This document shows positions 38,089 through 49,499 of a DNA stretch of 64,000 nucleotides, in pieces. Position numbers and translations under genes: made by a program. This stretch comes from Arhodomonas aquaeolei DSM 8974 (GTDB taxonomy: Bacteria > Pseudomonadota > Gammaproteobacteria > Nitrococcales > Nitrococcaceae): NCBI RefSeq assembly GCF_000374645.1, contig NZ_KB894816.1, positions 1 to 64,000 on the forward strand. The letters are read 5' to 3'. Positions within the stretch are counted from its first letter, which is position 1, and the number at the start of each line of letters is the position of its first letter. The notes beneath the pieces were generated by a model that was given only the letters and a program-made list of their open reading frames with translations, did no database searches and was not told the DNA's origin.

Positions 38089-39174
38089 GTTGAAGCGGAA
38101 GTGGCAGATGTCGCCTTCCTGGAGGACGTACTCCTTGCCCTCCAGGCGCAGGCGCCCCGCCTCCTTCGCCCCCTGCTCGCCGTTGCAGGCGATGAAATCG
38201 TCGTAGGCGATGACCTCGGCCCGGATGAAGCCGCGCTCGAAGTCGGTATGGATCCGCCCGGCCCCCTGGGGCGCGGTCGCACCGATCGCCACCGTCCAGG
38301 CACGCACCTCCTTGGGTCCGGCGGTGAAGAAGGTCTGCAGCCCGAGCAGCCCGTAGCCGGCCCGGATCACCCGGTTCAGGCCCGGCTCCTCGAGGCCGTA
38401 CTCGGCGAGGAAGTCCGCCTTGTCATCGTCGTCGAGCACCGCGAGCTCCGCCTCGATGGCCGCGCAGACGGTCACCACGCCGGCACCCTCGGCCTCGGCA
38501 TAGGCACGCAGCGCGTCCAGGTGCGGGTTGTCAGCGAAGCCGTCCTCGGCGACGTTGGCCACATAGAGCACCGGCTTGGCGGTGAGCAGGTGCAGCTCGC
38601 CGAGCAGCGGGCGGACATGCTCCGCGAAGCTCAGGGCGCGCACCGGCGTGCCCTCGTCCAGGGCGGCGTGGATGCGCTTGAGCTCGTCACGGTAGGCGAT
38701 GGCCGTCTTGTCGTTGGACTTGGCCTGGCGCTCGTAGCGCTGCAGCGCCTTCGCCACCGTCTCCAGGTCCGCGAGCGCGAGCTCGGTGTTGATGGTCTCC
38801 ACGTCCGACACCGGGTCCACCCGGCCCTCGACGTGGTGGACGTCGCCGCTGTCGAAGCAGCGCACCACGTGGGCGATGGCATCGGTCTCGCGGATGTTGG
38901 CCAGGAACTGGTTGCCCAGCCCCTCGCCCTTGGACGCCCCGGCGACGAGCCCGGCGATGTCGACGAACTCCATGGTCGTCGGGATCACCTTCTCCGGCTG
39001 CACGATCGCCGCGATGCGCTCCAGGCGCGGATCCGGCACGGGCACGATGCCCACGTTCGGATCGATGGTGCAGAAGGGGTAGTTCTCGGCGGGGATCTCG
39101 TTGCGCGTGAGCGCGTTGAACAGGGTCGACTTGCCGACGTTGGGCAGGCCGACGATGCCGCATTTGAAACCCAT
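38083..39174 (-). CDS. ychF: Redox-regulated ATPase YchF (Obg family)
   Basis: The product is 363 aa. The start [20 protein letters not shown] has the G1 motif; [22 protein letters not shown] contains G3; YVANVAED is the altered G4 that gives ATP preference. The C-terminal TGS domain ends [21 protein letters not shown]. It binds ribosomes and is linked to stress responses. It follows pth as in E. coli. Confidence 0.97.
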   Translation of the reverse strand: MGFKCGIVGLPNVGKSTLFNALTRNEIPAENYPFCTIDPNVGIVPVPDPRLERIAAIVQPEKVIPTTMEFVDIAGLVAGASKGEGLGNQFLANIRETDAIAHVVRCFDSGDVHHVEGRVDPVSDVETINTELALADLETVAKALQRYERQAKSNDKTAIAYRDELKRIHAALDEGTPVRALSFAEHVRPLLGELHLLTAKPVLYVANVAEDGFADNPHLDALRAYAEAEGAGVVTVCAAIEAELAVLDDDDKADFLAEYGLEEPGLNRVIRAGYGLLGLQTFFTAGPKEVRAWTVAIGATAPQGAGRIHTDFERGFIRAEVIAYDDFIACNGEQGAKEAGRLRLEGKEYVLQEGDICHFRFNV

Positions 39175-39220
39175 CTCGACTGTGCTCCCGGAATAGGCTG
39201 AATGGGACGGGCCGTCGCCC

Positions 39221-39811
39221 TCAGGCGGCGGTGTGCAGACGCTGGAAGGCGCGGTCCCAGTCGCCGGCGAGCAGCCACGGCAGCACCGAGGCCGCGTCGT
39301 CGATGGCCCCGTCGATGGCCGCCTGCTCGTCGCGCCCGGCGTTGGAGAGGACGTAGGGGATCACCTGGTCGGCGCTGCCCGGGTGACCGACACCCAGACG
39401 CAGGCGGGCGAAGTCGCGCGCCCCCAGGGCCTTGATGATGTCCCGCAGGCCGTTGTGGCCGCCGTGACCGCCATCGCGCTTGAGCCGGACAGTGCCCGGC
39501 GGCAGGTCGATCTCGTCGTGGGCGACGAGCATCGACGCGGCGTCGATGTCGTAGAACCGGGCCAGGGCCTGAACGGCACGGCCGCTGTGATTCATGTACG
39601 TGGTGGGCTTGAGCAGGTGCACGTCGACGCCATCGACGAACACGCGCGCGTGCTCGCCGTGGAACCGGCGCGCGGCACGGAGCTGCCCGCCGTGGCGGCG
39701 GGCCAGCTCGTCGACAAACCAGAAGCCGGCGTTATGGCGGGTACGCTCGTAGCGCGGGCCGGGATTGCCCAGCCCGACGATGCACCGGATTCGCGCGGCG
39801 CCACCCCCCAT
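39221..39811 (-). CDS. pth: Peptidyl-tRNA hydrolase
   Basis: The product is 196 aa. [20 protein letters not shown] contains the catalytic His; [32 protein letters not shown] and [12 protein letters not shown] complete the active site. It recycles tRNA from stalled peptides. Operon order is prs-rplY-pth-ychF. Confidence 0.97.
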   Translation of the reverse strand: MGGGAARIRCIVGLGNPGPRYERTRHNAGFWFVDELARRHGGQLRAARRFHGEHARVFVDGVDVHLLKPTTYMNHSGRAVQALARFYDIDAASMLVAHDEIDLPPGTVRLKRDGGHGGHNGLRDIIKALGARDFARLRLGVGHPGSADQVIPYVLSNAGRDEQAAIDGAIDDAASVLPWLLAGDWDRAFQRLHTAA

Positions 39812-39850
39812 GAACCGACCTCCGCTGCCGCGGAAGGGCGCGAGGAACGA

Positions 39851-40534
39851 TCAGTCCTCGCCGCCCTCCTCTTCGCCGCCCTCGGCCTCGGCGGACGGCT
39901 GCTCGCCGCCCTCCGCCTCCTCGGCGGCCTCCTCGTCCTCTTCCTTCGCCTTGCGCGGCGCATGGATGCTGACCACCGCCGGGTCGTGCTCGGCGTCCTC
40001 ACCCAGTGCCGGCAGGGTCACGCCCTTGGGCACGCTGACCTCGGAGAGGTGCATGGCGCTGTCGAGCTCGAGGTCCTGGACGTCCACCTCGATGAACTCC
40101 GGCAGGTCGCGCGGGTAGCACTCCACCTCGACCTCGATCAGGTCGTGATGGATGACACCGCCGCCCTGCTTCACGCCCTTCGCCGTCTCCTCGTTGAGGA
40201 AGTGCAGCGGCACGTGGGTGCGCAGCTTCTCGTTGGCCTTCACACGCATGAAGTCCAGGTGGCTGACCAGCGGCTTGAAGGGGTGGCGCTGCAGGTCCTT
40301 GAGGATGACCTGCTCGGACTTGCCGTCCACCGCCAGATCGATGATCTGGGAGAAGAAGGCCTCCTCGCGCATCAGGCGACCGACCTGCTGCTCGCTGACC
40401 GTGATGGCCTGCGCGCCCTTGCCGGCGCCGTAGACAATAGCCGGCAGCCGCTTCTCACGGCGCAGGCGGCGGCTCGCACCTCTGCCCTGCTCCGTGCGAA
40501 CGCTGGCATCCAGCTTCAGTTCGACACTGCTCAT
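39851..40534 (-). CDS. rplY: 50S ribosomal protein L25/CTC
   Basis: The product is 227 aa, the long CTC form with a 5S-rRNA-binding N-terminal domain (RRLRREKRLPAIVYGAGK) and a C-terminal TL5-like domain. The tail is extended and very acidic (runs of Glu from about 190 on), as often in halophiles. AGGAG precedes the ATG. Confidence 0.95.
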   Translation of the reverse strand: MSSVELKLDASVRTEQGRGASRRLRREKRLPAIVYGAGKGAQAITVSEQQVGRLMREEAFFSQIIDLAVDGKSEQVILKDLQRHPFKPLVSHLDFMRVKANEKLRTHVPLHFLNEETAKGVKQGGGVIHHDLIEVEVECYPRDLPEFIEVDVQDLELDSAMHLSEVSVPKGVTLPALGEDAEHDPAVVSIHAPRKAKEEDEEAAEEAEGGEQPSAEAEGGEEEGGED

Positions 40535-40609
40535 GGGTGTATTACTCCTGGGTTATGAATGAACCGCCCCTTCGGGCGGCCGCCTCCCCCGCGACCAGGT
40601 TCGGCGTGG

Positions 40610-41566
40610 TTACTCGACGAACAGCTCGCTCACCGACTCGTCGTTGTTCACCCGGCGCATCGTCTCGGCGAGCATCTCGGCGAGGGTCAGCGCACGGATC
40701 TTCCCGGAGGCCTCGCCGGCCTCGGACAGCGGGATGCTGTCGGTGACGACCAGCTCGTCGAGATGGGACTCGTTGATGCGGTCGATCGCGGGCCCGGAGA
40801 GCACCGCGTGGGTGATGTAGGCCACCACCTTGCCGGCGCCCTTGTCCTTGAGGGCCTTGGCGGCCTCGCACAGGGTGCCGGCGGTGTCGACGATGTCGTC
40901 GACGATAATGCAGGTCTTGTCGCTGACGTCGCCGATGATGTTCATCACCTTGGACTCGTTCGCCCGCGGCCGCCGCTTGTCGATGATCGCCAGCTCCGCG
41001 TCGTCCAGCCGCTTGGCGATGGCGCGGGCGCGGACCACGCCGCCGACGTCCGGCGAGACCACGATCTTGTTCGGGTGGACCTGGCGCCAGATGTCGCCGA
41101 GCAGAACCGGCGAGGCGTAGACGTTGTCCACCGGAACGTTGAAGAACCCCTGGATCTGATCGGCGTGGAGATCCACGGTGACCACGCGGTTGATGCCCGC
41201 CGCCGAGATCATGTCCGCGGCGAGCTTGGCGGTTATCGGCACGCGCTGGGAGCGCGGGCGCCGGTCCTGCCGCGCATAGCCGTAATAGGGGATCACCGCC
41301 GTGATCCGCGCCGCCGAGGAGCGCCGCAACGCGTCGGCGATGACCAGCAGCTCCATGAGGTTGTCATTGGTGGGGGCGCAGGTCGGCTGGACGATGAACA
41401 CGTCGCGGCCGCGCACGTGCTCGTTGATCTCCACCTGCACCTCGCCATCGCTGAAGCGCGAGACCAGGGCATTGCCGAGTCGGGTCTTGAGATGGGCGGC
41501 AACGGCGTTGGCGAGTTGCGGGTTGGCGTTGCCCGCAAACACCATCATGCGTCCGTTTTCAATCAC
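40610..41566 (-). CDS. prs: Ribose-phosphate pyrophosphokinase
   Basis: The product is 318 aa. It makes PRPP. Motifs: [58 protein letters not shown], and the PRPP loop [15 protein letters not shown]. The start is GTG at 41566 with a modest AGGTAG site; the ATG at 41548 (MMVFAGNA) is an alternative that matches some homologues better. tRNA-Gln lies just upstream on the same strand. Confidence 0.96.
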   Translation of the reverse strand: MIENGRMMVFAGNANPQLANAVAAHLKTRLGNALVSRFSDGEVQVEINEHVRGRDVFIVQPTCAPTNDNLMELLVIADALRRSSAARITAVIPYYGYARQDRRPRSQRVPITAKLAADMISAAGINRVVTVDLHADQIQGFFNVPVDNVYASPVLLGDIWRQVHPNKIVVSPDVGGVVRARAIAKRLDDAELAIIDKRRPRANESKVMNIIGDVSDKTCIIVDDIVDTAGTLCEAAKALKDKGAGKVVAYITHAVLSGPAIDRINESHLDELVVTDSIPLSEAGEASGKIRALTLAEMLAETMRRVNNDESVSELFVE

Positions 41567-41605
41567 GACGGTCTACCTGTCGATTGCAGCGGCGAGGATG
41601 GAAAA

Positions 41606-41680
41606 TGGCTGGGGCGGCAGGATTCGAACCTGCGAATGCGGGGATCAAAACCCCGTGCCTTACCGCTTGGCCACGCCCCA
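41606..41680 (-). tRNA. tRNA-Gln (anticodon TTG)
   Basis: A 75-nt cloverleaf with encoded CCA: acceptor TGGGGCG/CGCCCCA, anticodon stem CGGGG/CCCCG with loop TTTTGAT, T arm GCAGG-TTCGAAT-CCTGC. Anticodon TTG reads Gln codons CAA/CAG. It lies between ispE and prs, as in pseudomonads. The first 21 nt overlap the 3' end of the ispE coding region. Confidence 0.97.
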
Positions 41681-42562
41681 GTAGTCCGCAGGGTCACCGG
41701 CACGCACCGCGTCCCACCGCGCGACGAGCGGCGAACGGTTCAAGCCCCGGGCGACATAGCCGCGCCAGTGCGGCGGCACCCGCGCGCACACGCTCCGCGC
41801 CTCGTCCTCGCGGGCGAAAGGCGCGAAAACGCACCCGCCTGTCCCGCTGAGGCGGGCGCCGGCGAACCGGCCGAGCCAGTCGAGTGCCTCGCCGACCGCC
41901 GGGTAACGTTCGCGAACGACCGCTTCGCAGTCATTGCCGAGTGACCCAGTGTCAAGGCGCGGTATTCTGATACGAGGCGTATGGCGTGTCAATTTCGGCG
42001 CACCGAATACCTCCGCGGTGGAGACACTTACGGCCGGGTCGATGATCACGAACCAGGGCTCGTCCGGCGCCATCGGGGTGAGGGTCTCGCCCACCCCCTC
42101 CGCCCAGGCCGCATGGCCGTGGACGAACACCGGCACGTCCGCCCCCAGTGTTAGCCCGATCGCGGCCAGTGCCACCGTGTCGAGCCCGGTCCCCCAGAGC
42201 TCGTTGAGCGCGACCAGCGTCGTCGCCGCGTCCGAACTGCCACCGCCGAGCCCGCCGCCGGCGGGCAGATGCTTGTCCACGCGGATATGGCAGCCAAGGG
42301 GGCAGCCGGTCGCCTGCTGCAGCGCCCTTGCCGCCCGCACCACCAGGTCCGCCTCCGCGGCGAGCCCCGGCGGGCCGCCTTCGCGGGTGACCCCGCCGGC
42401 CGCGTTCACGGTGAATGCGAGCTCGTCGGCGAGATCGAGAAACTGAAACAGCGTCTCCAGCTCGTGGTAGCCGTCCGCGCGCCGGCCGACGATGTGCAGG
42501 AAGCGGTTGATCTTGGCCGGGGCCGGCCAGCCAGCAGATACTTCCGCCGCAGCGGCGGTCAC
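41660..42562 (-). CDS. ispE: 4-diphosphocytidyl-2-C-methyl-D-erythritol kinase
   Basis: The product is 300 aa. It phosphorylates CDP-methylerythritol in the MEP isoprenoid pathway. GHMP-kinase motifs: PAPAKINRFLHIVGRRADGYHE, PAGGGLGGGSSDAATTL, and ARLSGTGGCVFAPF. The start is GTG at 42562, forming GTGA with the lolB stop. The last six codons and the TAA lie inside the tRNA-Gln gene. The final 20 residues (after GLNRSPL) extend beyond many homologues. Confidence 0.95.
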   Translation of the reverse strand: MTAAAAEVSAGWPAPAKINRFLHIVGRRADGYHELETLFQFLDLADELAFTVNAAGGVTREGGPPGLAAEADLVVRAARALQQATGCPLGCHIRVDKHLPAGGGLGGGSSDAATTLVALNELWGTGLDTVALAAIGLTLGADVPVFVHGHAAWAEGVGETLTPMAPDEPWFVIIDPAVSVSTAEVFGAPKLTRHTPRIRIPRLDTGSLGNDCEAVVRERYPAVGEALDWLGRFAGARLSGTGGCVFAPFAREDEARSVCARVPPHWRGYVARGLNRSPLVARWDAVRAGDPADYWGVAKR

Positions 42563-43176
42563 GACGACGGTCCCGCGCGCCACTCCCGCACCGCCAGGCG
42601 CACGCTGACGTCGCCCCGCTCCACCGACAGCCGGTGGGGCAGCCAGTAGCCGTCCACGCGCCGGAACTCGTCATAGGTCACGTGCCAGCCGTCCTGCACA
42701 AGGCTCACCGGGCGGTCGTCATCGTCGAGGCGCACCCGGCCGCCGAGCTCCGGGACGGCCCGCGCCCGCACCCACCAGCGCAGGTAAGAGACCGGCAGGT
42801 CGTAGCCCGTCTCCGCGCGGAGCAGGGCCCGCGCGGAGCCCGCACGGCGCACGCGGCCGTCGCTGGTACGCAGGGTGATGCCGCCGGCATCCCCCTCCAG
42901 GCGCACCGCACCGGAGCCGATGGGGCCGTTGAGCGTGAGCCGGTAGCGATCCCCGCCGCTCTCCCAGAACACCGAGACGGTGCCACCGTCGTCACCGGCA
43001 TGCAGAGCGGCCCGGCCGGTCAGCCGCCAGGCCTCCGGGGCGGGGGCGGGCTGCCAGTCCGCCACCGGCAGGGTCACTCGGCCGTCGCCCGGCGTCGGCG
43101 GGGCGACGCTGCAACCGGCGAGCACCGCCGTCAGCACCGCGGCGGCAAACGCACGCAGGAACCGCACCGCCGTCAT
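42559..43176 (-). CDS. lolB: Outer membrane lipoprotein receptor LolB
   Basis: The product is 205 aa. The lipoprotein signal ends at VLAGC. The LolB fold is supported by WRLTGRAALHAGDDGGTVSVFWES, YRLTLNGPIGSGAVRLEG, and LPVSYLRWWVRARAVPE. It accepts lipoproteins from LolA and inserts them in the outer membrane. Overlaps the upstream TPR gene (ATGA) and ispE (GTGA). Confidence 0.93.
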   Translation of the reverse strand: MTAVRFLRAFAAAVLTAVLAGCSVAPPTPGDGRVTLPVADWQPAPAPEAWRLTGRAALHAGDDGGTVSVFWESGGDRYRLTLNGPIGSGAVRLEGDAGGITLRTSDGRVRRAGSARALLRAETGYDLPVSYLRWWVRARAVPELGGRVRLDDDDRPVSLVQDGWHVTYDEFRRVDGYWLPHRLSVERGDVSVRLAVREWRAGPSS

Positions 43177-44870
43177 GGCTGGAAGCGCTCCACGGTGCTG
43201 CGCAGCACCTCGTGGTCCGGATAGGCCTCGAGCGCCTCCCGCCAGACGCGCCGCGCCTCGTCCTTGCGGCCGAGCTGCCAGAGCACCTCGCCCAGGTGGG
43301 CGGCGATCTCCGGATCGCCGCCGGAGAGCGACTCGGCCCGGCGCAGGTAATCCAGGGCCTGTTCGAGGCGCCCCTGGCGGTAGGCCACCCAGCCCATGCT
43401 GTCCACCACCGCCGGATCGTCCGGGGAGAGCTGGTAGGCGCGGGAGACCAGCGAGGCGGCACGGTCGAGGTCGCGGTTGCCGTCGGCCAGGGTATAGCCC
43501 AGCGCGTTCAGCGCCGCGGCATTCTGCGGATCCGCATCGATGACCGCTTCCAGGTCCGTGATGGCCTGTTCGAGGCTGCCGGCCTGAATCCGCGCCATGG
43601 CACGGGCATAACGCAGATCGGCGTCACCGGGGTGTGCCTGCAGGGCCTCGTCGAGCACCGACAGCGCCTCGGCCTGGCGCCCCGAGCGCCGCAGCAGCTC
43701 GGCCTCGGTGGCATACGCCTGCACCGCGGCATCGGAGTTGTCGTCCCGCAGCGTGCGCAGCCGCTGGCGCGCGGCGTCGATCCGGCCGTCCGCGGCCAGA
43801 GCCGTCGCCTCGGCCAGGGCGGCATCCACGGCGTACTCGCCGCCGGCCCGGCGCAGGTACTCCACCGCCTGACCGGCATCCCCCTCGTCCAGCGCGAGCC
43901 GGCCGAGATAGTAGTTGGCCGCGTCGGTGCGGGTCTCGATCGCAAGCAGGCGCTTGAGCCAGCGCCGCGCCTGATCGTGATGGCCGGACTGAAGCGCCAG
44001 CAGCGCACCGGATAGCAGGATACGGTCGTCGTCGGGCTGGCGCTCCAGCAGCGCGTGGAACTGGCCGAGGGCGTCACCGGAACGGCCGGCGGCGGCCAGC
44101 GCCCGGGCGTACTCCAGCCGCAGCTCGTAATCACCGGGGGAATCGGCCACCATGCCATCCAGCCGCTTCAGCGCCTCGCCCGCACGGCCGCTGCGCCGCA
44201 GCGCCTCCACCTCGACAAGGGCTGCGGCCCGCCAGCCGGGCCGCAGCTGCAGCGCCGCGCGCGCAGACTGCAGGGCCAACCGGGCACGACCCGTGGACAG
44301 CGCCACGCGGGCGGCCATCAACTGCGCGGCCGCGCTCTCGGGGAAATGCCCGGCCAGCCCCCGGGCGACCGCCATGGCCGCGTTCGCGTCGCCTTCCTGG
44401 GCAAGGGCCGCCCCCAGGCGCGAGAGCGCCTGGTCCCGCGTGTCCCCGTCACCGGGGAGGTACGCGAGGAAGGACTCCGTCGCGGCCTCCGGATCCCCTT
44501 CCCGCAGGGCGACGACAGCGAGGATGCGGTGGGGCTCCCGGGCGGCTGGCGCCAGCGCGAGCCAGCGCCGCGCGGCAGTCCGGGCGAGATCGAAACGCTC
44601 GGCGTACAGCGCCACCCGGGCCGCCCGCTGGGCGACCGCCGGGTCGTCGGTAAGCGCCATCGCGTCACCGTAGGCCTGCGCCGCCTGGTCGAACGCACCC
44701 CGGTTGCCCGCGAACTCGCCCACCAGCAGCTGGTAGATGAGTTCCTGGTGGGGATCGCTCGCCGCGGCGTCCTCCGCCACCGGCGACGGCCCCGGCTCCG
44801 CGGCCTCACGGTTCGTCGCACAACCGGCGATGACGGCCGCCAGCGCGACCAGGAAGATGAATCGTGGCAT
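43173..44870 (-). CDS. TPR-repeat lipoprotein
   Basis: The product is 565 aa. A lipoprotein signal ends at VIAGC. At least ten tetratricopeptide repeats fill the rest, such as [28 protein letters not shown] near 450 and its successor. Such proteins lie upstream of lolB in many gammaproteobacteria and are thought to be envelope assembly or scaffolding factors; the actual role is unknown. GAGGAG precedes the ATG. First gene of the TPR-lolB-ispE operon. Confidence 0.88.
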   Translation of the reverse strand: MPRFIFLVALAAVIAGCATNREAAEPGPSPVAEDAAASDPHQELIYQLLVGEFAGNRGAFDQAAQAYGDAMALTDDPAVAQRAARVALYAERFDLARTAARRWLALAPAAREPHRILAVVALREGDPEAATESFLAYLPGDGDTRDQALSRLGAALAQEGDANAAMAVARGLAGHFPESAAAQLMAARVALSTGRARLALQSARAALQLRPGWRAAALVEVEALRRSGRAGEALKRLDGMVADSPGDYELRLEYARALAAAGRSGDALGQFHALLERQPDDDRILLSGALLALQSGHHDQARRWLKRLLAIETRTDAANYYLGRLALDEGDAGQAVEYLRRAGGEYAVDAALAEATALAADGRIDAARQRLRTLRDDNSDAAVQAYATEAELLRRSGRQAEALSVLDEALQAHPGDADLRYARAMARIQAGSLEQAITDLEAVIDADPQNAAALNALGYTLADGNRDLDRAASLVSRAYQLSPDDPAVVDSMGWVAYRQGRLEQALDYLRRAESLSGGDPEIAAHLGEVLWQLGRKDEARRVWREALEAYPDHEVLRSTVERFQP

Positions 44871-44973
44871 GCGCTCCTCGCTGTTTCCCTGACGCCACCC
44901 GCGCCCCAGTGTACTGCCTTCCCGCCCGCAGGCACGAGCACATCCTTGCCGGGGAGCATACCGCGGCGGTGGT

Positions 44974-45001
44974 TTGTATCAGCGCAGGAGTGCTCTACAA
45001 T
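44974..45001 (+). promoter_or_regulatory. hemA promoter
   Basis: A -35 TTGTAT (44974-44979) and -10 TACAAT (44996-45001), spaced 16 bp, lie about 30 bp before the hemA start in the divergent region with the TPR gene. The leader would be short, about 22 nt. Confidence 0.6.
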
Positions 45002-45030
45002 TCGGCTTTCCGCACTCCGCCCGGTTGCAC

Positions 45031-46301
45031 ATGCCTGTTGTCACCCTCGGACTGAGCCACAAGACCGCGCCGATCGAGGTCCGCGAGCGCGTCGTATTCG
45101 AGCCGGAACGCCTGGGCGGAGCACTGCGCGAGCTCACCGGGCAGCCCGGCATCGAGGAAGCGGTGCTGCTGTCGACGTGCAACCGCACGGAGCTCTACAC
45201 CGTCCTGGACGGCGACTGCGGGCCCGAGACGCTGCGCCGCTGGCTGGAACGCGCCCACGGCCTGGAGACGGACTGGCTCGCCGAGCACACCTACGTCCAC
45301 CGCGGCGAGGCGGCGGTCACCCATCTCATGAACGTCGCCGCCGGTCTCGATTCGCTGGTCATCGGCGAGCCCCAGATCCTCGGCCAGACCAAGGTTGCCT
45401 GGCAGTCCGCGGCGGACGCCGGGGTGGTCGGACCGACCCTCGACCGGCTGTTCACGCACGCCTTCTCCGTGGCCAAGCAGGTGCGCACGGAGACCGAAAT
45501 CGGGGCGCACCCGGTATCCGTGGCCTTCGCGGCGGTCAGCCTGGCGCGCCAGATCTTCGGCGACCTGGAACGTCAGACCGCGCTGCTCATCGGCGCCGGC
45601 GAGACCATCGAGCTCACCGCTCGCCACCTGCGCGAGCAGGGCATCGGCGGCCTCGTTATTGCCAATCGCAGCCCGGAACGCGCCGAGCAGCTCGCCGAGG
45701 AGCTCGGCGGCGAGGGCATCGGGCTCAGCGAGATCCCCCACCGGCTCCACAGCACCGATATCGTGGTGGCCTCCACCGCCGCGACCCTGCCCATCCTGGG
45801 CAAGGGCAGCGTGGAGAGCGCGCTCAAGCGCCGGCGCCACCGTCCGATCTTCATGGTCGACATCGCGGTGCCGCGGGACATCGAGGCCGAGGTGGGCGAG
45901 CTGCCGGACGTCTATCTCTACACCGTGGACGACCTGCGCGAGGTCATCGAGGACAACCTGCGCTCACGCCAGGCGGCGGCAGAGCAGGCGCAGACCATCG
46001 TCACCGTGCAGACCGAACGCTTCATGGAATGGCTGCGCGGACTCGACGCCGTTTCGGCGATACGGGCGCTGCGCCGGCGCGCCCACCAGGACCGGGAGGC
46101 GGTGCTCAACCGCGCCCGGCGGCGCCTGCAACGCGGCGACGATGCGGACGACGTGCTCGAATACCTCGCCCACACGCTGACCAACAAACTCCTCCACAGC
46201 CCGACCATCGGTCTGCGCCAGGCCGCCCGCCAGGGCGACGGCGCCACCCTGAGCGCGGCGCGGCGGGTGCTGGGACTGGACGACGACGAGGGCGACACGA
46301 A

Positions 46302-46305
<4 letters not shown>
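45031..46305 (+). CDS. hemA: Glutamyl-tRNA reductase
   Basis: The product is 424 aa. It makes glutamate-1-semialdehyde, the first step of tetrapyrrole synthesis. The catalytic Cys lies in [26 protein letters not shown] and the NADPH site [16 protein letters not shown] follow; a C-terminal dimerisation helix ends the protein. The ATG gives the standard start [14 protein letters not shown]. The stop overlaps the prfA start (GTGA). Confidence 0.97.
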
Positions 46306-47393
<1,088 letters not shown>

Positions 47394-47631
47394 CCCTTCC
47401 CACGTCCCGGCGCGCGACAGACCGTGGCCCCCTGAGCCACCCGGTCCGCACCCGTGGCCGCACCGTCTTCACGGCGGAGGGGCCGGGGAGCGGGAGCGCC
47501 CGGGCACGTGGATCGTGCGCCGAAAAGGCGTGCGACCTGCGCGGGGAACGTTTCGACCGTGGACCGGCTGCGCCAGACCACCGGCGATCGCCGGTCCGCA
47601 ACCGCCCCCTCCCGCCACTTTGCGAAGCACC

Positions 47632-47666
47632 AACGAAAAGGGCCGGCGCAGTGACTGCGCCGGCCC
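47632..47666 (-). terminator. dksA terminator
   Basis: A perfect 12-bp stem (47640-47651 with 47655-47666) with a TGA-type loop, followed on the minus strand by CTTTTCGTTGG. It lies 25 bp past the dksA stop. The 298-bp gap between prfA and dksA also has a small CCGGCGATCGCCGG palindrome near 47581; nothing else is seen. Confidence 0.8.
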
Positions 47667-47691
47667 CGGTGGCGACAAGCCGCGCGGGGGA

Positions 47692-48126
47692 TCAGGCCAC
47701 GCGCTGCTTCTCGCGGATCTCCTCGAGTGTCTTGCAGTCCACGCACAGCGTCGCGGTGGGGCGTGCCTCGAGACGGCGCAGGCCGATCTCCACACCACAC
47801 TGCTCGCAGAACCCGTAGTCGTCCTTGCGGATCCGCTCCAGGGTCTGGTCGATCTTGCGGATGAGCTTGCGCTCACGGTCGCGGGTGCGCAGCTCCAGCG
47901 CGAACTCCTCCTCCTGGGTGGCCCGGTCAGCGGGGTCCGCGTAGTTGTTGGCGTCGTCGCGCATATGACTCATGGTGCGCTCGACCTCCTCCTGGAGCTG
48001 GCGCTTCCATGCCGTGAGCAGCCGCTCGAAGTGCTCGAGCTGGGCATCGCTCATGTATTCCTCGCCCTCCGCCGGCTGATACGGCTCGATCCCGCGAACC
48101 GGCAGGGTGTTGGACTTGTCGGCCAT
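47692..48126 (-). CDS. dksA: RNA polymerase-binding transcription factor DksA
   Basis: The product is 144 aa. The coiled coil spans about 30-105 and has the tip region DPADRATQEEE with the Asp pair that acts in the RNA polymerase secondary channel. The zinc finger is CEQCGVEIG...CVDCK (four Cys). With ppGpp it reprogrammes rRNA and amino-acid promoters. Monocistronic with its own terminator. Confidence 0.96.
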   Translation of the reverse strand: MADKSNTLPVRGIEPYQPAEGEEYMSDAQLEHFERLLTAWKRQLQEEVERTMSHMRDDANNYADPADRATQEEEFALELRTRDRERKLIRKIDQTLERIRKDDYGFCEQCGVEIGLRRLEARPTATLCVDCKTLEEIREKQRVA

Positions 48127-48300
48127 GATGACTCCTCCCTATCCGGCAGCCGCCACCCGACGGCGGCGCCGGCGTTCAGCCTCCGGCGCACCTCCGGTGC
48201 ACCGTTCCGTGATCCGTCGCCGCGGGGGCGAACGAAAAGCCAACGCTCATTTACCCTCCCGACCCCCGGGGCGTCAACCCCGGAGACCGGGCACAGGGCA

Positions 48301-49371
48301 TCACGCGGCGCGCTTGCGCAGCGCTCCGCCGAGGCGGCGGTGGGCGTCGCGGAGCACCGTCTCCGTGGTCTCCCAGTCGATGCAGGGGTCGGTGATGGAG
48401 ACACCGTATTCCAGCGCCGAGGGATCGCCCTTGAGCTTCTGGTTGCCCCAGCCGATGTTGCTCTCGATCATCATGCCGGTGATCGAGCGGTTGCCCTCGA
48501 GGATCTGGTTGATCAGGTTCTCCACCACCAGCGGCTGCAGCCCCGGATCCTTGTTGGAGTTGGAGTGGCTGCAGTCGACGACCAGCTGCGTGCGCAGCCC
48601 CGCCTCACGCAGGTCCTTCTCGCACAGGGCGATGCTCACGGAGTCGTAGTTCGGTTGCTTGCCGCCGCGCAGTACCACATGGCCGTAGCTGTTGCCGCGG
48701 GTACGGATAACGGCGGACTGGCCCTCCTGGTTGATGCCCAGGAAGCTGTGCGGGCTCGCCGCCGAGCGCAGGGCGTTGATGGCTACGTCCAGGCTGCCGT
48801 CGGTACCGTTCTTGAAGCCAACCGGCGTGGACAGGCCGCTCGCCATCTCGCGGTGGGTCTGGGACTCGGTGGTCCGGGCGCCGATGGCGGTCCAGGTGAT
48901 GAGATCGCCGATGTACTGCGGCGTCAGCGGATCGAGGGCCTCCGTGGCCGCCGGCAGGCCGATCTCGGCGAGGTGCAGCAGCAGCTCGCGGGCCCGGAAC
49001 AGCCCCTCCTCGATGTGGAAGGAGTCATCCATGTAGGGGTCGTTGATCAGCCCCTTCCAGCCGACGGTGGTCCGCGGTTTCTCGAAGTACACGCGCATCA
49101 CCACGAACAGATTGTCCGCCACCTCGTCGTGGAGGCGCTTGAGCCGCGCGGCATAGTCCTTCGCGGCCTCGATGTCGTGCACCGAGCATGGCCCCACGAC
49201 CACCAGCAGGCGGTGATCCGTGCCGTCGATGATGTTCTCGACGGTGCGCCGGCCGTCCACGACGGTCTTGCGCGCGGCCTCGCTCAGCGGCAGCTTGCGC
49301 TTGGCCTCGAGCGGGGTCGGCAGGATCTCCTGCGCCAAGACGTTGATGTCGTCGATTTTCACTTCGCTCAT
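48301..49371 (-). CDS. 3-deoxy-7-phosphoheptulonate synthase, class I
   Basis: The product is 356 aa, of the AroF/AroG/AroH family. It condenses PEP with erythrose 4-phosphate at the start of the shikimate pathway. LLVVVGPCSVHD, RVYFEKPRTTVGWKGLINDP, GARTTESQTHREMASGLS, and VDCSHSNSNKDP (metal and PEP sites) are intact. Which end-product inhibits it cannot be read reliably. It stands between dksA and the clpX-like gene with gaps on both sides. Confidence 0.95.
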   Translation of the reverse strand: MSEVKIDDINVLAQEILPTPLEAKRKLPLSEAARKTVVDGRRTVENIIDGTDHRLLVVVGPCSVHDIEAAKDYAARLKRLHDEVADNLFVVMRVYFEKPRTTVGWKGLINDPYMDDSFHIEEGLFRARELLLHLAEIGLPAATEALDPLTPQYIGDLITWTAIGARTTESQTHREMASGLSTPVGFKNGTDGSLDVAINALRSAASPHSFLGINQEGQSAVIRTRGNSYGHVVLRGGKQPNYDSVSIALCEKDLREAGLRTQLVVDCSHSNSNKDPGLQPLVVENLINQILEGNRSITGMMIESNIGWGNQKLKGDPSALEYGVSITDPCIDWETTETVLRDAHRRLGGALRKRAA

Positions 49372-49499
49372 TGGGCGTTCCCCGACGGGTCATATCGCTT
49401 GCGGGGCCGGCATTCGCACGGCTCCGCGTGAAGACGACTCCCATGATACGGGGCACCCGATGAAGTTTCCATGCATGCCGGCGGTACGCACCGGGGCGT

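Noticed and set aside
42563-42583. GTG start of ispE seven codons upstream
   Set aside because: The purine-rich stretch abuts that codon; the GTG at 42562 forms the GTGA overlap used throughout this operon.
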